DNA from: Bacillota bacterium
GTDB lineage: Bacteria > Bacillota > Clostridia > Lachnospirales > Lachnospiraceae
Length of the DNA stretch: 64,000 nt
Direction: 5' to 3'
Assembly: GCA_023443225.1 (NCBI GenBank)
Contig: JAEZVF010000005.1
Span: forward strand, 1-64,000
The notes beneath the pieces are model-generated. The model made no database searches. It saw nothing but the letters and a program-made list of their open reading frames with translations, and was not told the origin of the DNA. Numbering within the stretch: the first letter of the stretch is position 1; every line of letters starts with the position of its first letter. The position numbers were made by a program, and so were the translations under genes. This document shows, one piece after another, positions 18,129 to 27,221 of this stretch.

Positions 18129-18970
18129 TCAAAAAGAGGGTATTATCCTATCTCATACTGATAATTTTTTGTTTTATGATTTGGTTTCCCTTATGGATGA
18201 TGCTTACAGGTTCCTTCATGGGAAATAGAGAAATTACGGATTATATCGGACCAGCCTTTTCGGAATCAAATAAGAAAATAAGTTGGAGTTTTCTTCCGCT
18301 TTATCCTACTTTAAGACCATTCGTAGAATTACTACTGGATTCTCCTAACTTCTTTGCAATGTTCTGGAATTCCTGCAAACAGGTAATACCCGGCTTGTTT
18401 GGTCAGTTAATCATAGGGGTGCCTGCTGCTTGGAGCTTTGCAAGATATCATTTCAAGGGAAAAAACACAATCTTTCTCTTTTATATCATACTGATGATAA
18501 TGCCATTTCAGGTTACTATGGTATCCAATTACCTAGTACTTCATAAGTTACACCTTATGAATACCCATTGGTCCTTGATTCTGCCAAATGTTTTTTCTAC
18601 ATTTCCAGTATTTATTATGACAAAATTTTTTGAGTCTATACCACAATCTTTATTGGAAGCCGCAAGAATCGACGGTGCAGGAGAAGGAAAAGTGTTTTGG
18701 TATATAGGAATACCGCTGGGGGCATCCGGTATTATTTCAGCATTTGTTTTGGGCTTTTTAGAAGAGTGGAATGCGATTGAGAAGCCTTTAACTTTCCTAA
18801 AGGATAAATCTTTGTGGCCCTTATCTTTGTTTTTACCTGAAATAGCAATTGAAAAGTTAGGTGTGGCTATGGCAGCTTCCTTAATCACTTTAACACCTGC
18901 ATTATTGATTTTTCTGTATGGCCAAACATATTTAGAGCAGGGAATTATTGCATCAGGAATTAAAGAATAA
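18125..18970 (+). CDS. Sugar-type ABC transporter permease (MalG/UgpE-like)
   Basis: 281-residue partner permease with six helices. The EAA loop LLEAARIDGAGEGKVFW is typical of COG0395. ATG 18125 overlaps the previous stop (ATGA) behind GGAGGAG, indicating coupling with the first permease. An extended in-frame start at 18035 would lie inside the upstream gene and is rejected. It works with the lipoprotein encoded at 12816-15029. Confidence 0.9.
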   Translation: MIKKRVLSYLILIIFCFMIWFPLWMMLTGSFMGNREITDYIGPAFSESNKKISWSFLPLYPTLRPFVELLLDSPNFFAMFWNSCKQVIPGLFGQLIIGVPAAWSFARYHFKGKNTIFLFYIILMIMPFQVTMVSNYLVLHKLHLMNTHWSLILPNVFSTFPVFIMTKFFESIPQSLLEAARIDGAGEGKVFWYIGIPLGASGIISAFVLGFLEEWNAIEKPLTFLKDKSLWPLSLFLPEIAIEKLGVAMAASLITLTPALLIFLYGQTYLEQGIIASGIKE

Positions 18971-19001
18971 CAAGAGTGATGTAAACGGGGGAATTCAATA
19001 T

Positions 19002-21098
19002 ATGAACAAATTAAAAGAACGAATATTATACGAACTTAGGAGAAAACCTGAAATAAGGAAACATACTGCAAGTGATATTGCTGGAAGGATTTTGATTGGA
19101 TTCTTTGTTACAATGATTTTACTAACAATGGTATCAAGAGCTGCAGATTCTATTACAGTTGCAAAAATTGATGTTGCAACTGGTAATCGCGGACGTCTGA
19201 CTTATTTAGTAAAAGGAAGCGGCGTTCTTGTTGAAAAGTCAGAAAAATACTTGGATGTTTTAGCAGGTGTCAGGATAGCTTCCGTATATGCGAAAGAAGG
19301 AAGCTATGTAGAAAAGGGTGAGCCCTTGTATCAATATGATACAAGCGATTTAGAGGAACGACTAGGTGATTTGGAAGATGATTTACGAAAAGCCGAAATA
19401 ACAATAGAAATAAACGCACTAAATAATTCAGAAGAAACTATGACTAACGGCATAGAACGGGCGAGCCTTACTTTGGAGAGAGCTAACTTGGATTTAAAGT
19501 CCGCCAAAAATGATTTAAAAGATGCAAAAAAGACTGTGAAAAAACAAAAAATAGAAGAATATAAAACTGCAAAGGAAATGTATGAAGAAGCTAAGGCAAT
19601 GAAAGAGGAACAAATAGAGAAAAGAGATAAGGCAATAACAGATGCTACCGATAATGTGACAAAGGCAGAGGAGGCCTTAAATGAATTATATGAAAATAGA
19701 GTAAATGCTCAATCCGTGATTTCAGAGTACAAGATGGCAATCGATAATCCAGCAGTGAATGCCCTTATCAATGCTGAAACCAATATTTATAAGCAATATT
19801 ATGGAGAAGAGGGGTACAGTAAGCATCAAAAAGAAGTAACTAAGGCTAGAAAATCCTTAAATAGAGCAGAAGAGGATTATTCGAATGCAAAAGGAGAACA
19901 AGGTAACGAATTAACAGATTCGCAAAGAGCCGTTTTACGTAGGGCAATTGTTGATGCAGAGGATGAGCTAAGTGCACTAACGGAAATGGATGTAAAACTT
20001 CAAAATGCCATTACCGTATATAATGTTGCAGTTCGGAATAACAATGAGGAATTAACTCAAACAGCTTATCAGGCTTTATTTGAGTTGCTGTATAAAGAAG
20101 ACAAGGATAAAAAGAAGCAGATAAAAGCGGCAAGTGATGCAATAACAGATTCAAAAGAGGCTTTGGAAGATACCAAGAAAGAATGGGACAAAACGATAGC
20201 AACGGAGGACAAGAAAGTTGAGAAAGCTTTTGAAAGCTTTGAAAAGGCAGAGTTAACTTATCTAGATATCGTAAGTGAAACTTATGATTATTCAAAAGAT
20301 GTCAAGACAGAGGAAGAGTTAGTTGATAGAACTGCAAGGGCTGTAGAAGATGCAAAATTAAATTATGAAGAGGCAAAGCAGGCGGACTCCAATCGTCGGG
20401 CAAAGGACATCACAAACCAAAAAGTTGAAAATTTAAATGAGGAATCGGCAGAAATAGACCTACAGAAGAAACAAGAGGCAGTTACTGTAGCAAAAGAGAT
20501 AATGAAAAGTAACGGAAATGTTGTTGCTCCTGAATCCGGGATTGTATCAAAATTGGAATTAGTAGCTGGAAACTATTCATCAGGAACAGAAAAGATTGCA
20601 CTTACTACAGGAAATTGTGGTTTTGTAGCTAAAATTTCAAATGATGATGCAAAGCATTTATCACCGGGAGATGAAGTGGAGATAGTGATAGGAAATGAAA
20701 ACGATAAGGTAACGGTTGCCATTGAAACGATAGGGTTAAAAGACTTAGAAGGTCAGGTTGAGATAACTGCCGTGCTACCACAGGAACAGTATTTTGCTGC
20801 TACAGCTGTCGAATTTACTATTCGTAAGCAATCGGAGCAGTATGATGTTGTTATACCGATTCAGGCCCTGCGTATGGATGCAAAGGGGAAGAACTTTATT
20901 TTGATTTCCCGTGAAAAGGACACTGTACTAGGAAAAGAATTAACTGCATTTCGTATGGATATTACCTTACTTGACAAAGATGGAATCAGTGTTGCAGTCG
21001 AAGGTGGATTGTTACCAACGGATAATATAATTATAGGTAGCAGCAAATATATTGAAGAAGGTGACAGGGTAAGAATCAATGAAAGTAACGAGCAGTAA
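19002..21098 (+). CDS. HlyD/MacA-like membrane-fusion adaptor with long coiled coil
   Basis: 698 residues: one N-terminal membrane helix (about 30-50), a first half-lipoyl/barrel region (GVRIASVYAKEGSYVEKGEPLY), a very long charged helical region from about 115 to 490, then the second half-lipoyl (VVAPESGIVSKLE) and beta-barrel segment. The adaptor architecture is that of HlyD/MacA proteins, but the coiled coil is roughly twice the usual size. It follows the sugar permeases by 31 bases and overlaps the next gene by 20 bases. That is unexpected for an importer operon. ATG 19002 has GGGGGAA upstream. Confidence 0.85.
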   Translation: MNKLKERILYELRRKPEIRKHTASDIAGRILIGFFVTMILLTMVSRAADSITVAKIDVATGNRGRLTYLVKGSGVLVEKSEKYLDVLAGVRIASVYAKEGSYVEKGEPLYQYDTSDLEERLGDLEDDLRKAEITIEINALNNSEETMTNGIERASLTLERANLDLKSAKNDLKDAKKTVKKQKIEEYKTAKEMYEEAKAMKEEQIEKRDKAITDATDNVTKAEEALNELYENRVNAQSVISEYKMAIDNPAVNALINAETNIYKQYYGEEGYSKHQKEVTKARKSLNRAEEDYSNAKGEQGNELTDSQRAVLRRAIVDAEDELSALTEMDVKLQNAITVYNVAVRNNNEELTQTAYQALFELLYKEDKDKKKQIKAASDAITDSKEALEDTKKEWDKTIATEDKKVEKAFESFEKAELTYLDIVSETYDYSKDVKTEEELVDRTARAVEDAKLNYEEAKQADSNRRAKDITNQKVENLNEESAEIDLQKKQEAVTVAKEIMKSNGNVVAPESGIVSKLELVAGNYSSGTEKIALTTGNCGFVAKISNDDAKHLSPGDEVEIVIGNENDKVTVAIETIGLKDLEGQVEITAVLPQEQYFAATAVEFTIRKQSEQYDVVIPIQALRMDAKGKNFILISREKDTVLGKELTAFRMDITLLDKDGISVAVEGGLLPTDNIIIGSSKYIEEGDRVRINESNEQ

Positions 21099-22299
21099 AA
21101 TAAAAAGCAATATACGGTATACCGTGATACTTCTTACTACGTTGATTTTCTGGGGCAGTGGAATGTACTATGGACAGTTTATTAAAAACAATTATCAGTC
21201 GGTTAGTATAAGAATCCATGGTGAAGGAGTTCCATTGCGTACAATCGAGCGTGCCGTGGATAATGAAGTTATGAAAGATGCAAATAGAATACCGACGGTT
21301 ACAGCATGGAACTGTCTAATAGACCAGCAAGTCAAAAACACTGTCTTGTCAACCACTGCTAAAACACGTCTTCTGGAAGTCTGTGGAGATATGAGTCAGG
21401 TATATCCGATGGAATTAGTTAGCGGTATAATACCGGTTAAGGATGATAGCAATGGCTGTCTGTTGGATAGAAATACAGCATATGAATTATTTCAATCTTC
21501 CGATGTCATAGGGAATATTCTTACCTATCAGGAAAAGGAATACTGTATTCGAGGTATTATTGATACTGAGGAAAGGCTCATCATAATTCCCAAAGTTGGT
21601 TCAAATCATTCCTATTTGAATCTTGAGCTTGTATATGAGGATAAAGAAAACGGAGAACAACTGGCAAATGAATTTATCGTGCAGAATGCTCTGGCAAGTT
21701 CTTATACCGTATTGGATGCCTGCTTTTATTCCGAAATTATCGGATTATTTTATTTGTTTCCAGCATGGATTCTAGGATTGTATCTATTGTTTATCATGTT
21801 AAAAAGTATTTGGGAGAGAAGAACCCTGCCAATCCAGCTTATCGTTTATTTGATTATATTCCTTGTGGCGTGGGAAGGAATCAGGTGGGTCATGGATTTT
21901 CAGTTATCTCTTCCAGACAGGTTGATACCGACAAGATGGTCGGATTTTGATTTTTGGACTAGAAAATATCGGGAACAGCTTGAACATTGGAAAGATTTTG
22001 CCTACCTGATACCGCTTCCAAAAGACATTTTCTTCTTTCGCTTTGCAAGACGATGTGTTTTTTATTCTCTGATTTCTACGGCAACTAGTATGTTTTACAT
22101 AGCTCACAGAAAAAAGTTGATGAAAGATTGCAATTTACTTTATTCCGTAATTGTATGTTTTCTGTTGGAAGGTGTGGCAGTGTTAATATTATACTATGCC
22201 GGCAGAATATTTACGATTACTAGAGGATATCTATTTATGTTACCGCTATTTCTGATAGTTATAACTATTAGAACAAAATATTCAAAAATAAGGCGTTAG
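21079..22299 (+). CDS. Membrane protein with MacB-like periplasmic domain
   Basis: 406 residues. An N-terminal helix (about 15-33) is followed by an extracytoplasmic domain to about residue 215. It contains MELVSGIIPVKDD, AYELFQSSDVIG and EKEYCIRGIID, the order seen in the MacB_PCD fold of FtsX/MacB permeases. About four or five membrane helices fill the C-terminal half, but I do not recognise the usual FtsX motif. It starts inside the adaptor gene (20-base overlap), so both are translationally coupled. A two-part adaptor/permease-like unit is likely. Its function is unknown. Confidence 0.7.
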   Translation: MKVTSSKIKSNIRYTVILLTTLIFWGSGMYYGQFIKNNYQSVSIRIHGEGVPLRTIERAVDNEVMKDANRIPTVTAWNCLIDQQVKNTVLSTTAKTRLLEVCGDMSQVYPMELVSGIIPVKDDSNGCLLDRNTAYELFQSSDVIGNILTYQEKEYCIRGIIDTEERLIIIPKVGSNHSYLNLELVYEDKENGEQLANEFIVQNALASSYTVLDACFYSEIIGLFYLFPAWILGLYLLFIMLKSIWERRTLPIQLIVYLIIFLVAWEGIRWVMDFQLSLPDRLIPTRWSDFDFWTRKYREQLEHWKDFAYLIPLPKDIFFFRFARRCVFYSLISTATSMFYIAHRKKLMKDCNLLYSVIVCFLLEGVAVLILYYAGRIFTITRGYLFMLPLFLIVITIRTKYSKIRR

Positions 22300-22376
22300 C
22301 ATGATATTCAGAAAGCTATTAACTGATTTTTTTAATACTCATATAATAAGAATAAATCGATTATTTGAGGGTAATA

Positions 22377-22535
22377 ATGATTATTCATGTTGTACAAGAA
22401 GGGGAAACTACCGCTTATGTAAAATTAGCACCACAATATGGATTTTATGGTGTGGGTGTTTGGAATATTATGAGATTCTTCCCACAAATGTGGCTGGTAA
22501 TAAACTCTCAATATGAAATAGAGAAAGTTGTATAA
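22377..22535 (+). CDS. 52-aa LysM-GH18 mini-gene, internally deleted paralogue
   Basis: The product begins MIIHVVQEGETTA, matching the LysM start MLIHVVQQGDTIA of the LysM-GH18 protein encoded at 52847-54145. It then jumps to VGVWNIMRFFPQMWLVIN, matching that protein's extreme C terminus AGIWQIMRFFPQCWLVVN. The catalytic barrel and second LysM are missing, but the join is in frame. GAGGGT precedes the ATG and a terminator follows the stop. It is either a still-expressed deletion relic or a functional micro-protein. It was read directly because it is too short for usual gene finding. Confidence 0.7.
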   Translation: MIIHVVQEGETTAYVKLAPQYGFYGVGVWNIMRFFPQMWLVINSQYEIEKVV

Positions 22536-22555
22536 CAATAAATATTGTAAATGTA

Positions 22556-22588
22556 AGGCTATTGCAGTGAGGCACTAGCCTTTTGTAT
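22556..22588 (+). terminator. Terminator after the LysM-GH18 mini-gene
   Basis: AGGCTA (22556-22561) pairs with TAGCCT (22576-22581), followed by TTTTGTATTTT. Confidence 0.7.
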
Positions 22589-22725
22589 TTTCTGAAGGAG
22601 CTATTGTTATTGTTGAACATCGATATATTTGTATCTCTGTCAGGAAGTATATATGTACATCTCCCGTATATCAATGTAAATTATTGAATATCGGTCAAAA
22701 TATATTGATAAACAATAAAAATGTA

Positions 22726-22754
22726 TTGACTATTAATAATAAGTGGGATATAAT
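22726..22754 (+). promoter_or_regulatory. Promoter of the DUF2975-XRE-DUF4153 operon
   Basis: TTGACT (22726-22731), a 17-base spacer and TATAAT (22749-22754) precede the first gene by about 50 bases. The stretch between the terminator at 22588 and this promoter holds nothing else I recognise. Confidence 0.78.
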
Positions 22755-22805
22755 TTCGTTAAAGTCAAATGCTAAATAAAGATTATCGAAAGGAGAGCAT
22801 TTGTT

Positions 22806-23249
22806 ATGTGGACAAAATGCAAATCACTCATAGTATCGACTATACTTGTTAAAATTGTTTTTGTGATATTAGTTGTAATGGTATTTCTAATACCAATTCT
22901 AGTGAAATGGTATGATTCAATTTCTGTTAGAGAAGAGGTCTTTGTACCATTAAGTATTATCCTTTATCTTGTGCTAATCCCTGCATTTGTAGTGGTCATC
23001 GTTCTTAATAAACTTCTATCTAATATTAAAAAAGAGCAAGTATTTATTGATCAGAATGTAACTATATTACGTATAATATCCTGGTGTTGCTTTATCGTTT
23101 CTATCCTGTTTTTTGTTTTTGGTTTTTGGCGTGAACTGTCTTTTTTGATAGCGTTTGCAGCAGCTTTTTTTGGACTTATATTAAGAGTGCTAAAGAATGT
23201 ATTTGAACAGGCAGTTGTTATGCGTATTGAACATGATTTTACTATTTAA
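22806..23249 (+). CDS. DUF2975 membrane protein
   Basis: 147 residues with four hydrophobic helices. The loop KKEQVFIDQNVTILRIISWC is typical of DUF2975 (here the run KEQVFIDQN). Such proteins are commonly paired with a small XRE regulator, which follows 11 bases later. The function is unknown. It starts after GAAAGGAG and is first in a three-gene operon. Confidence 0.85.
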   Translation: MWTKCKSLIVSTILVKIVFVILVVMVFLIPILVKWYDSISVREEVFVPLSIILYLVLIPAFVVVIVLNKLLSNIKKEQVFIDQNVTILRIISWCCFIVSILFFVFGFWRELSFLIAFAAAFFGLILRVLKNVFEQAVVMRIEHDFTI

Positions 23250-23260
23250 GGAGGAAGGCT

Positions 23261-23470
23261 ATGCCAATAATTATTAATTTGGATGTAATGATGGCAAAAC
23301 GCAAGATTTCCTCCGGAGAACTTGCTGAAAAAATCGACATTACACCCGCTAATTTGTCTATATTAAAAACCAATAAAGCAAAAGCCATACGTTTTTCAAC
23401 CTTAGAAAAACTGTGCAAGACATTGGATTGTCAACCTAGCGAAATATTGGAATATCGGGAGGAAGAATAA
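23261..23470 (+). CDS. Small XRE-family HTH regulator (YozG-like)
   Basis: 69-residue helix-turn-helix protein: MIINLDVMMAKRKIS start, recognition region ITPANLSILKTNKAKAIRF, and the ending CQPSEILEYREE typical of YozG-like Cro/CI regulators. It is made almost entirely of the DNA-binding domain. It lies 11 bases after DUF2975 and about 11 bases before the DUF4153 gene, so it probably regulates this operon. Confidence 0.92.
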   Translation: MPIIINLDVMMAKRKISSGELAEKIDITPANLSILKTNKAKAIRFSTLEKLCKTLDCQPSEILEYREEE

Positions 23471-23481
23471 GGAGAATGAAT

Positions 23482-25044
23482 ATGGAGGATAGAATTATGA
23501 TAGAACAAGATGCTGCAGAAAATAACACTAAGGAACATAAAACTACAGCAGAAATAGAAAAAAACAATACTAAACTAACCTTTAGCCGGATGGAATGTAT
23601 TTTTGCATATGTTTTGTTAGGCTTAGGCTTCTGTTTTATTCAATTCGTATTTTGGAATACAACTGGTTTTTTTACTACAGTCTTTTTCCTATGTACAGCA
23701 ATTATATGTATGCTGTATTTAAAGAAGAGTCATTTTAGTATGAATAAAAATAGTATAATTACGTTTAGCCTGCTTATCATCTTTAGTATGGTGTTTTCGA
23801 TTTCTGCAAATGATTTTATCAAATTTTTGAATACTATATTTATTCTAGTCCTTGGGATATACTGGGTGTATGGCGTTTGTAAAGATAATAATACGATCGG
23901 ACATTTCTTTTTCTTTGATCTGATAAAGAGTGTCTTTATCATGCCTTTTTCCGGATTTGCAAAAGCACCTAAGGCAATTACCTATACTTCTAAAAAATCA
24001 CAGTCTTATAAAAACGTAAAACTGGCATTGGTCGGTTTAGTAATAACAATACCGGTAACTGTACTGGTAGCGTCCTTGCTTACGAGTGCAGATAGCGGGG
24101 TAGAACGTATGCTAGATCTATTTTATGGTAGATTTCAAGAGAAGGTGTTTTTGTTCATACTTAAGCTATGTATGGGTATCCCGGTGGCTTTTTATATCTT
24201 TGGTTTGCTTTATGCCAATGTTAGGAAGGAAAAAGCAGAAGTATTTTCGGAAGAACAATGTGAAGAAAAGTTGAAAAAGCTCAGGATTTCTCCTAATCTG
24301 GTTCTGTATTCTGCTGTCACACCGATTTGCTTCTTATATATCTTATTTTTTATCTCACAACTACAATACTTTTTATCTGCTTTTATGGGTGAGTTACCGG
24401 AACAATATAGTTTTTCGGAGTATGCTAGACGAGGCTTCTTCGAGTTATGTGCGATTGCTGTGATCAATCTGGCAATCATATTGGCAATTAACATATTCTC
24501 AAAGAATACTGGTAAAGATAAGCCAGTTGCGCTGAAAGGATATTCTATTATAATAGCCATATTCACCATTATGATTATTGTAACGGCACTCAGTAAGATG
24601 ATTATGTATATCGGTGAATATGGACTGACGCAACTAAGGCTTTATACTTCTTGGTTCATGCTATTGCTTGCACTTGCGTTTCTATGGATTATTCTAAAAC
24701 AAGTAAAAACTAGTTTCAATTTTGAAAAGTATCTTGTCCTATCATTTGTTTTTATGTTTGCTATTTTATGTTTTTCTAATATGGATGGTATCATTGCAAA
24801 ATACAATATTACAATGTATAAAGCAGGATATCTTAAGGAGCTTGATGTGAATGCCCTTTGTAATCTCTCCGATGACGGATTGGTATATGTATTGGAAGAG
24901 GGAATTGATACAGAAGATTTTCTCAACTATCGAGTTGATGATTACATATATAACTTCTATCCGTTCAGAAAGTTTAACATCTCCTCTCTTAGAGTTGATG
25001 CTTTTCTTGAAAAGGATAGCACGATAATAAAATCTGTGAATTAG
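23482..25044 (+). CDS. DUF4153/DUF4173 polytopic membrane protein
   Basis: About 520 residues with around 12 membrane helices after a charged N-terminal 35 residues. The segment YARRGFFELCAIAVINLAII is characteristic of the DUF4153/DUF4173 family. ATG 23482 sits at proper distance from AAGGAG, while ATG 23476 is too close. Conserved linkage with DUF2975 and XRE genes suggests a common membrane role. No enzymatic motif is visible. Confidence 0.85.
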   Translation: MEDRIMIEQDAAENNTKEHKTTAEIEKNNTKLTFSRMECIFAYVLLGLGFCFIQFVFWNTTGFFTTVFFLCTAIICMLYLKKSHFSMNKNSIITFSLLIIFSMVFSISANDFIKFLNTIFILVLGIYWVYGVCKDNNTIGHFFFFDLIKSVFIMPFSGFAKAPKAITYTSKKSQSYKNVKLALVGLVITIPVTVLVASLLTSADSGVERMLDLFYGRFQEKVFLFILKLCMGIPVAFYIFGLLYANVRKEKAEVFSEEQCEEKLKKLRISPNLVLYSAVTPICFLYILFFISQLQYFLSAFMGELPEQYSFSEYARRGFFELCAIAVINLAIILAINIFSKNTGKDKPVALKGYSIIIAIFTIMIIVTALSKMIMYIGEYGLTQLRLYTSWFMLLLALAFLWIILKQVKTSFNFEKYLVLSFVFMFAILCFSNMDGIIAKYNITMYKAGYLKELDVNALCNLSDDGLVYVLEEGIDTEDFLNYRVDDYIYNFYPFRKFNISSLRVDAFLEKDSTIIKSVN

Positions 25045-25060
25045 GACTTTTACTAAAGTT

Positions 25061-25087
25061 AACATGATACAAATCATGTTATAATTT
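25061..25087 (+). terminator. Terminator of the DUF4153 operon
   Basis: AACATGAT (25061-25068) pairs with ATCATGTT (25073-25080) and ATAATTT follows. Confidence 0.65.
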
Positions 25088-25120
25088 GGTAGGATGAAGC
25101 AGAAACAGTGCAAAATCTAC

Positions 25121-25149
25121 TTGCGTATTATGATAAAAAAGTATATAAT
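25121..25149 (+). promoter_or_regulatory. Promoter of the serS T-box transcript
   Basis: TTGCGT (25121-25126), a 17-base spacer and TATAAT (25144-25149) lie directly before the T-box leader. Confidence 0.8.
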
Positions 25150-25155
25150 GGTAAT

Positions 25156-25403
25156 AATAATTATAAATTACAGCGTTGATAAAAACTACGATTTATGAAT
25201 TTCTTAAGAGAGCCGGTGGTTGGTGTGAATCGGTGAAAGGATGAATCTTTCCACTTTTGGAGCTGTTGGTGATGAACCAGAGGCTGGTAACCTTTATCCT
25301 ACTCTATGAGTGGTCGGTTGTATGTGTATAATCAAACTGACAATTTGGGTGGCAACGCGGATTCCTTTCGTCCCATGTTTTTTATGGGATGGAAGGATTT
25401 TTT
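25156..25403 (+). ncRNA. T-box leader (seryl-tRNA responsive) of serS
   Basis: The leader contains the T-box bulge sequence GGGTGGCAACGCGG at 25347-25360, matching the antiterminator element that binds the tRNA acceptor end. The terminator hairpin follows: ATCCTTT-type arms across 25361-25396 with a T-run at 25397-25403. The large stem I region starts near 25205 (AGAGAGCCGGTGGTTGGTG). A likely serine specifier codon is TCT at 25303-25305 inside ACTCTATGAGTGG. That exact position is inferred. Uncharged tRNA-Ser would favour readthrough into serS. Confidence 0.93.
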
Positions 25404-25474
25404 TATGTGTAATAGGATACTTATCCTTTACACACCATTAAGCTTATTAAATAAAAATTTTTAGGAGGAATATT

Positions 25475-26752
25475 ATGTTAGACTTAAAATTTGTAAGAGA
25501 AAACCCGGAGATTGTAAAGCAAAATATCAAAAATAAGTTTCAAGATCATAAGCTTGGCTTGGTGGATGAGGTAATAACACTTGATGCTGAAAGCAGAAGT
25601 ACAAAGCAAGAAGCGGATAATTTAAGAGCAGAAAGAAACAAGATATCGAAACAAATCGGCGGTTTGATGGCACAAGGGAAAAGAGAAGATGCAGAAGAAT
25701 TAAAGAAACAGGTTACCGCAGACTCCGAACATTTAGCAGAATTAGAAGCTAAGGAGAACGAGTTAAACGAAAAGATTACGAAAATCATGATGACAATTCC
25801 AAATATTATCGATCCCAGTGTACCAATTGGTAAGGATGACAGTGAGAATGTGGAAGTTAAGCGTTATGGAGAACCGGTAGTTCCAGACTATGAGGTTCCT
25901 TATCATGCTGAAATTATGGAGAAATTCAACGGTCTTGATTTAGACAGTGCAAGAAAGGTAGCTGGAAACGGATTCTATTACCTGATGGGGGATATTGCCA
26001 GACTACATTCAGCGGTAATCTCTTATGCAAGGGATTTTATGATAAATCGCGGTTTTACCTATTGTATTCCACCTTTTATGATTCGTAGTGATGTGGTTAC
26101 TGGTGTAATGAGTTTTGCGGAAATGGACGCCATGATGTACAAAATTGAAGGTGAAGACTTGTACCTCATTGGAACTAGTGAACATTCTATGATTGGAAAA
26201 TTCATTGATACTATTTTACCGGATACCTCCCTACCCCAGACCTTAACCAGCTATTCCCCATGTTTTAGAAAGGAAAAGGGAGCTCATGGTTTAGAGGAAA
26301 GAGGAGTATATCGAATTCATCAGTTCGAAAAACAGGAAATGATTGTAGTGTGTGATCCGGAAGATAGTCCGATGTGGTTTGATAAATTATGGCAGAATAC
26401 GGTGGATTTATTCCGCAGTCTTGATATCCCGGTAAGAACATTAGAATGCTGTTCTGGGGACCTAGCGGATTTAAAAGTTAAATCCATTGATGTAGAAGCA
26501 TGGTCACCGAGACAGAAGAAATACTTTGAGGTTGGAAGCTGTTCAAATCTAGGCGATGCACAGGCAAGACGATTAAAGATACGTGTTGTTGGTGAAAAAG
26601 GAAAATATTTTGCACATACCTTAAATAATACTGTAGTTGCGCCACCTAGAATGTTGATTGCATTTTTGGAAAATAATTTAAATGCAGATGGATCCGTGAA
26701 TATTCCGACTGCTTTACAGCCATATATGGGCGGTATGACAGTGATTAAGTAA
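25475..26752 (+). CDS. serS: Seryl-tRNA synthetase
   Basis: 425-residue class II aminoacyl-tRNA synthetase charging tRNA-Ser. The N-terminal coiled-coil arm (about residues 30-105) is followed by motif 2 (FRKEKGAHGLEERGVYRIHQF) and motif 3 (VAPPRMLIAFLENN) of the catalytic core. Length is normal. GGAGGAAT precedes the ATG. Control by the upstream T-box leader supports the assignment to serine. Confidence 0.98.
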   Translation: MLDLKFVRENPEIVKQNIKNKFQDHKLGLVDEVITLDAESRSTKQEADNLRAERNKISKQIGGLMAQGKREDAEELKKQVTADSEHLAELEAKENELNEKITKIMMTIPNIIDPSVPIGKDDSENVEVKRYGEPVVPDYEVPYHAEIMEKFNGLDLDSARKVAGNGFYYLMGDIARLHSAVISYARDFMINRGFTYCIPPFMIRSDVVTGVMSFAEMDAMMYKIEGEDLYLIGTSEHSMIGKFIDTILPDTSLPQTLTSYSPCFRKEKGAHGLEERGVYRIHQFEKQEMIVVCDPEDSPMWFDKLWQNTVDLFRSLDIPVRTLECCSGDLADLKVKSIDVEAWSPRQKKYFEVGSCSNLGDAQARRLKIRVVGEKGKYFAHTLNNTVVAPPRMLIAFLENNLNADGSVNIPTALQPYMGGMTVIK

Positions 26753-26770
26753 ATAACAGTTTATAACAAG

Positions 26771-26837
26771 AGCAGCCGGAACTGTTGAAAACTCATAATA
26801 ATGAGTTTTATAACAGTTCCGGCTGCTTTTATTTTAT
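26771..26837 (+). terminator. Terminator of serS
   Basis: AGCAGCCGGAACTGTT (26771-26786) pairs perfectly with AACAGTTCCGGCTGCT (26812-26827). An inner AAACTCAT/ATGAGTTT helix lies within, and TTTATTTTA follows. Confidence 0.93.
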
Positions 26838-26881
26838 GGGAAAGATATTGTTATAGAAAACCCAGCTAATGGTTCAGTTAA

Positions 26882-27199
26882 TTACGTTTCTATACAAATA
26901 GTATTTGCTAAAATTGCAATTATCGCTATTGTAATGAAAATACCCCACGGGAATAGCCAATGAATGAAAGAAGGCACTTCAAACTCATAAAATACGTTAA
27001 CTCCAGTGATTAATGTTATAATAAAAAAGCCACTCCCCATAACGCGGCACAATTTTTTTCTATTATATCTTTTCTTTTCTTCCTCTGAAGCCATATTATA
27101 CCCGGCAATTAAGAAACTACCTTTTCCGCTAAGCAGGATAATTGATATTAGCAATAATATACCAACTACTAACCATGCTGCCCAAATAGGTGCATTCAT
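26882..27199 (-). CDS. DUF3784 membrane protein
   Basis: 105 residues with three hydrophobic segments. The central GKGSFLIAGYNMASEEEKKRY motif (core LIAGYNMASEEEKKRYN) followed by KKLCRVMG is the DUF3784 signature. The function is unknown. ATG 27199 has GGAGG 8 bases before it. It is last in a three-gene operon with a 145-residue membrane protein and an XRE regulator. Confidence 0.88.
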   Translation of the reverse strand: MNAPIWAAWLVVGILLLISIILLSGKGSFLIAGYNMASEEEKKRYNRKKLCRVMGSGFFIITLITGVNVFYEFEVPSFIHWLFPWGIFITIAIIAILANTICIET

Positions 27200-27221
27200 T
27201 TTCAATACCTCCAGTCTCTAA

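Noticed and set aside
22301..22516. 71-codon frame overlapping the LysM-GH18 mini-gene
   Set aside because: It has no similarity or ribosome site, while the frame starting at 22377 matches known protein ends.
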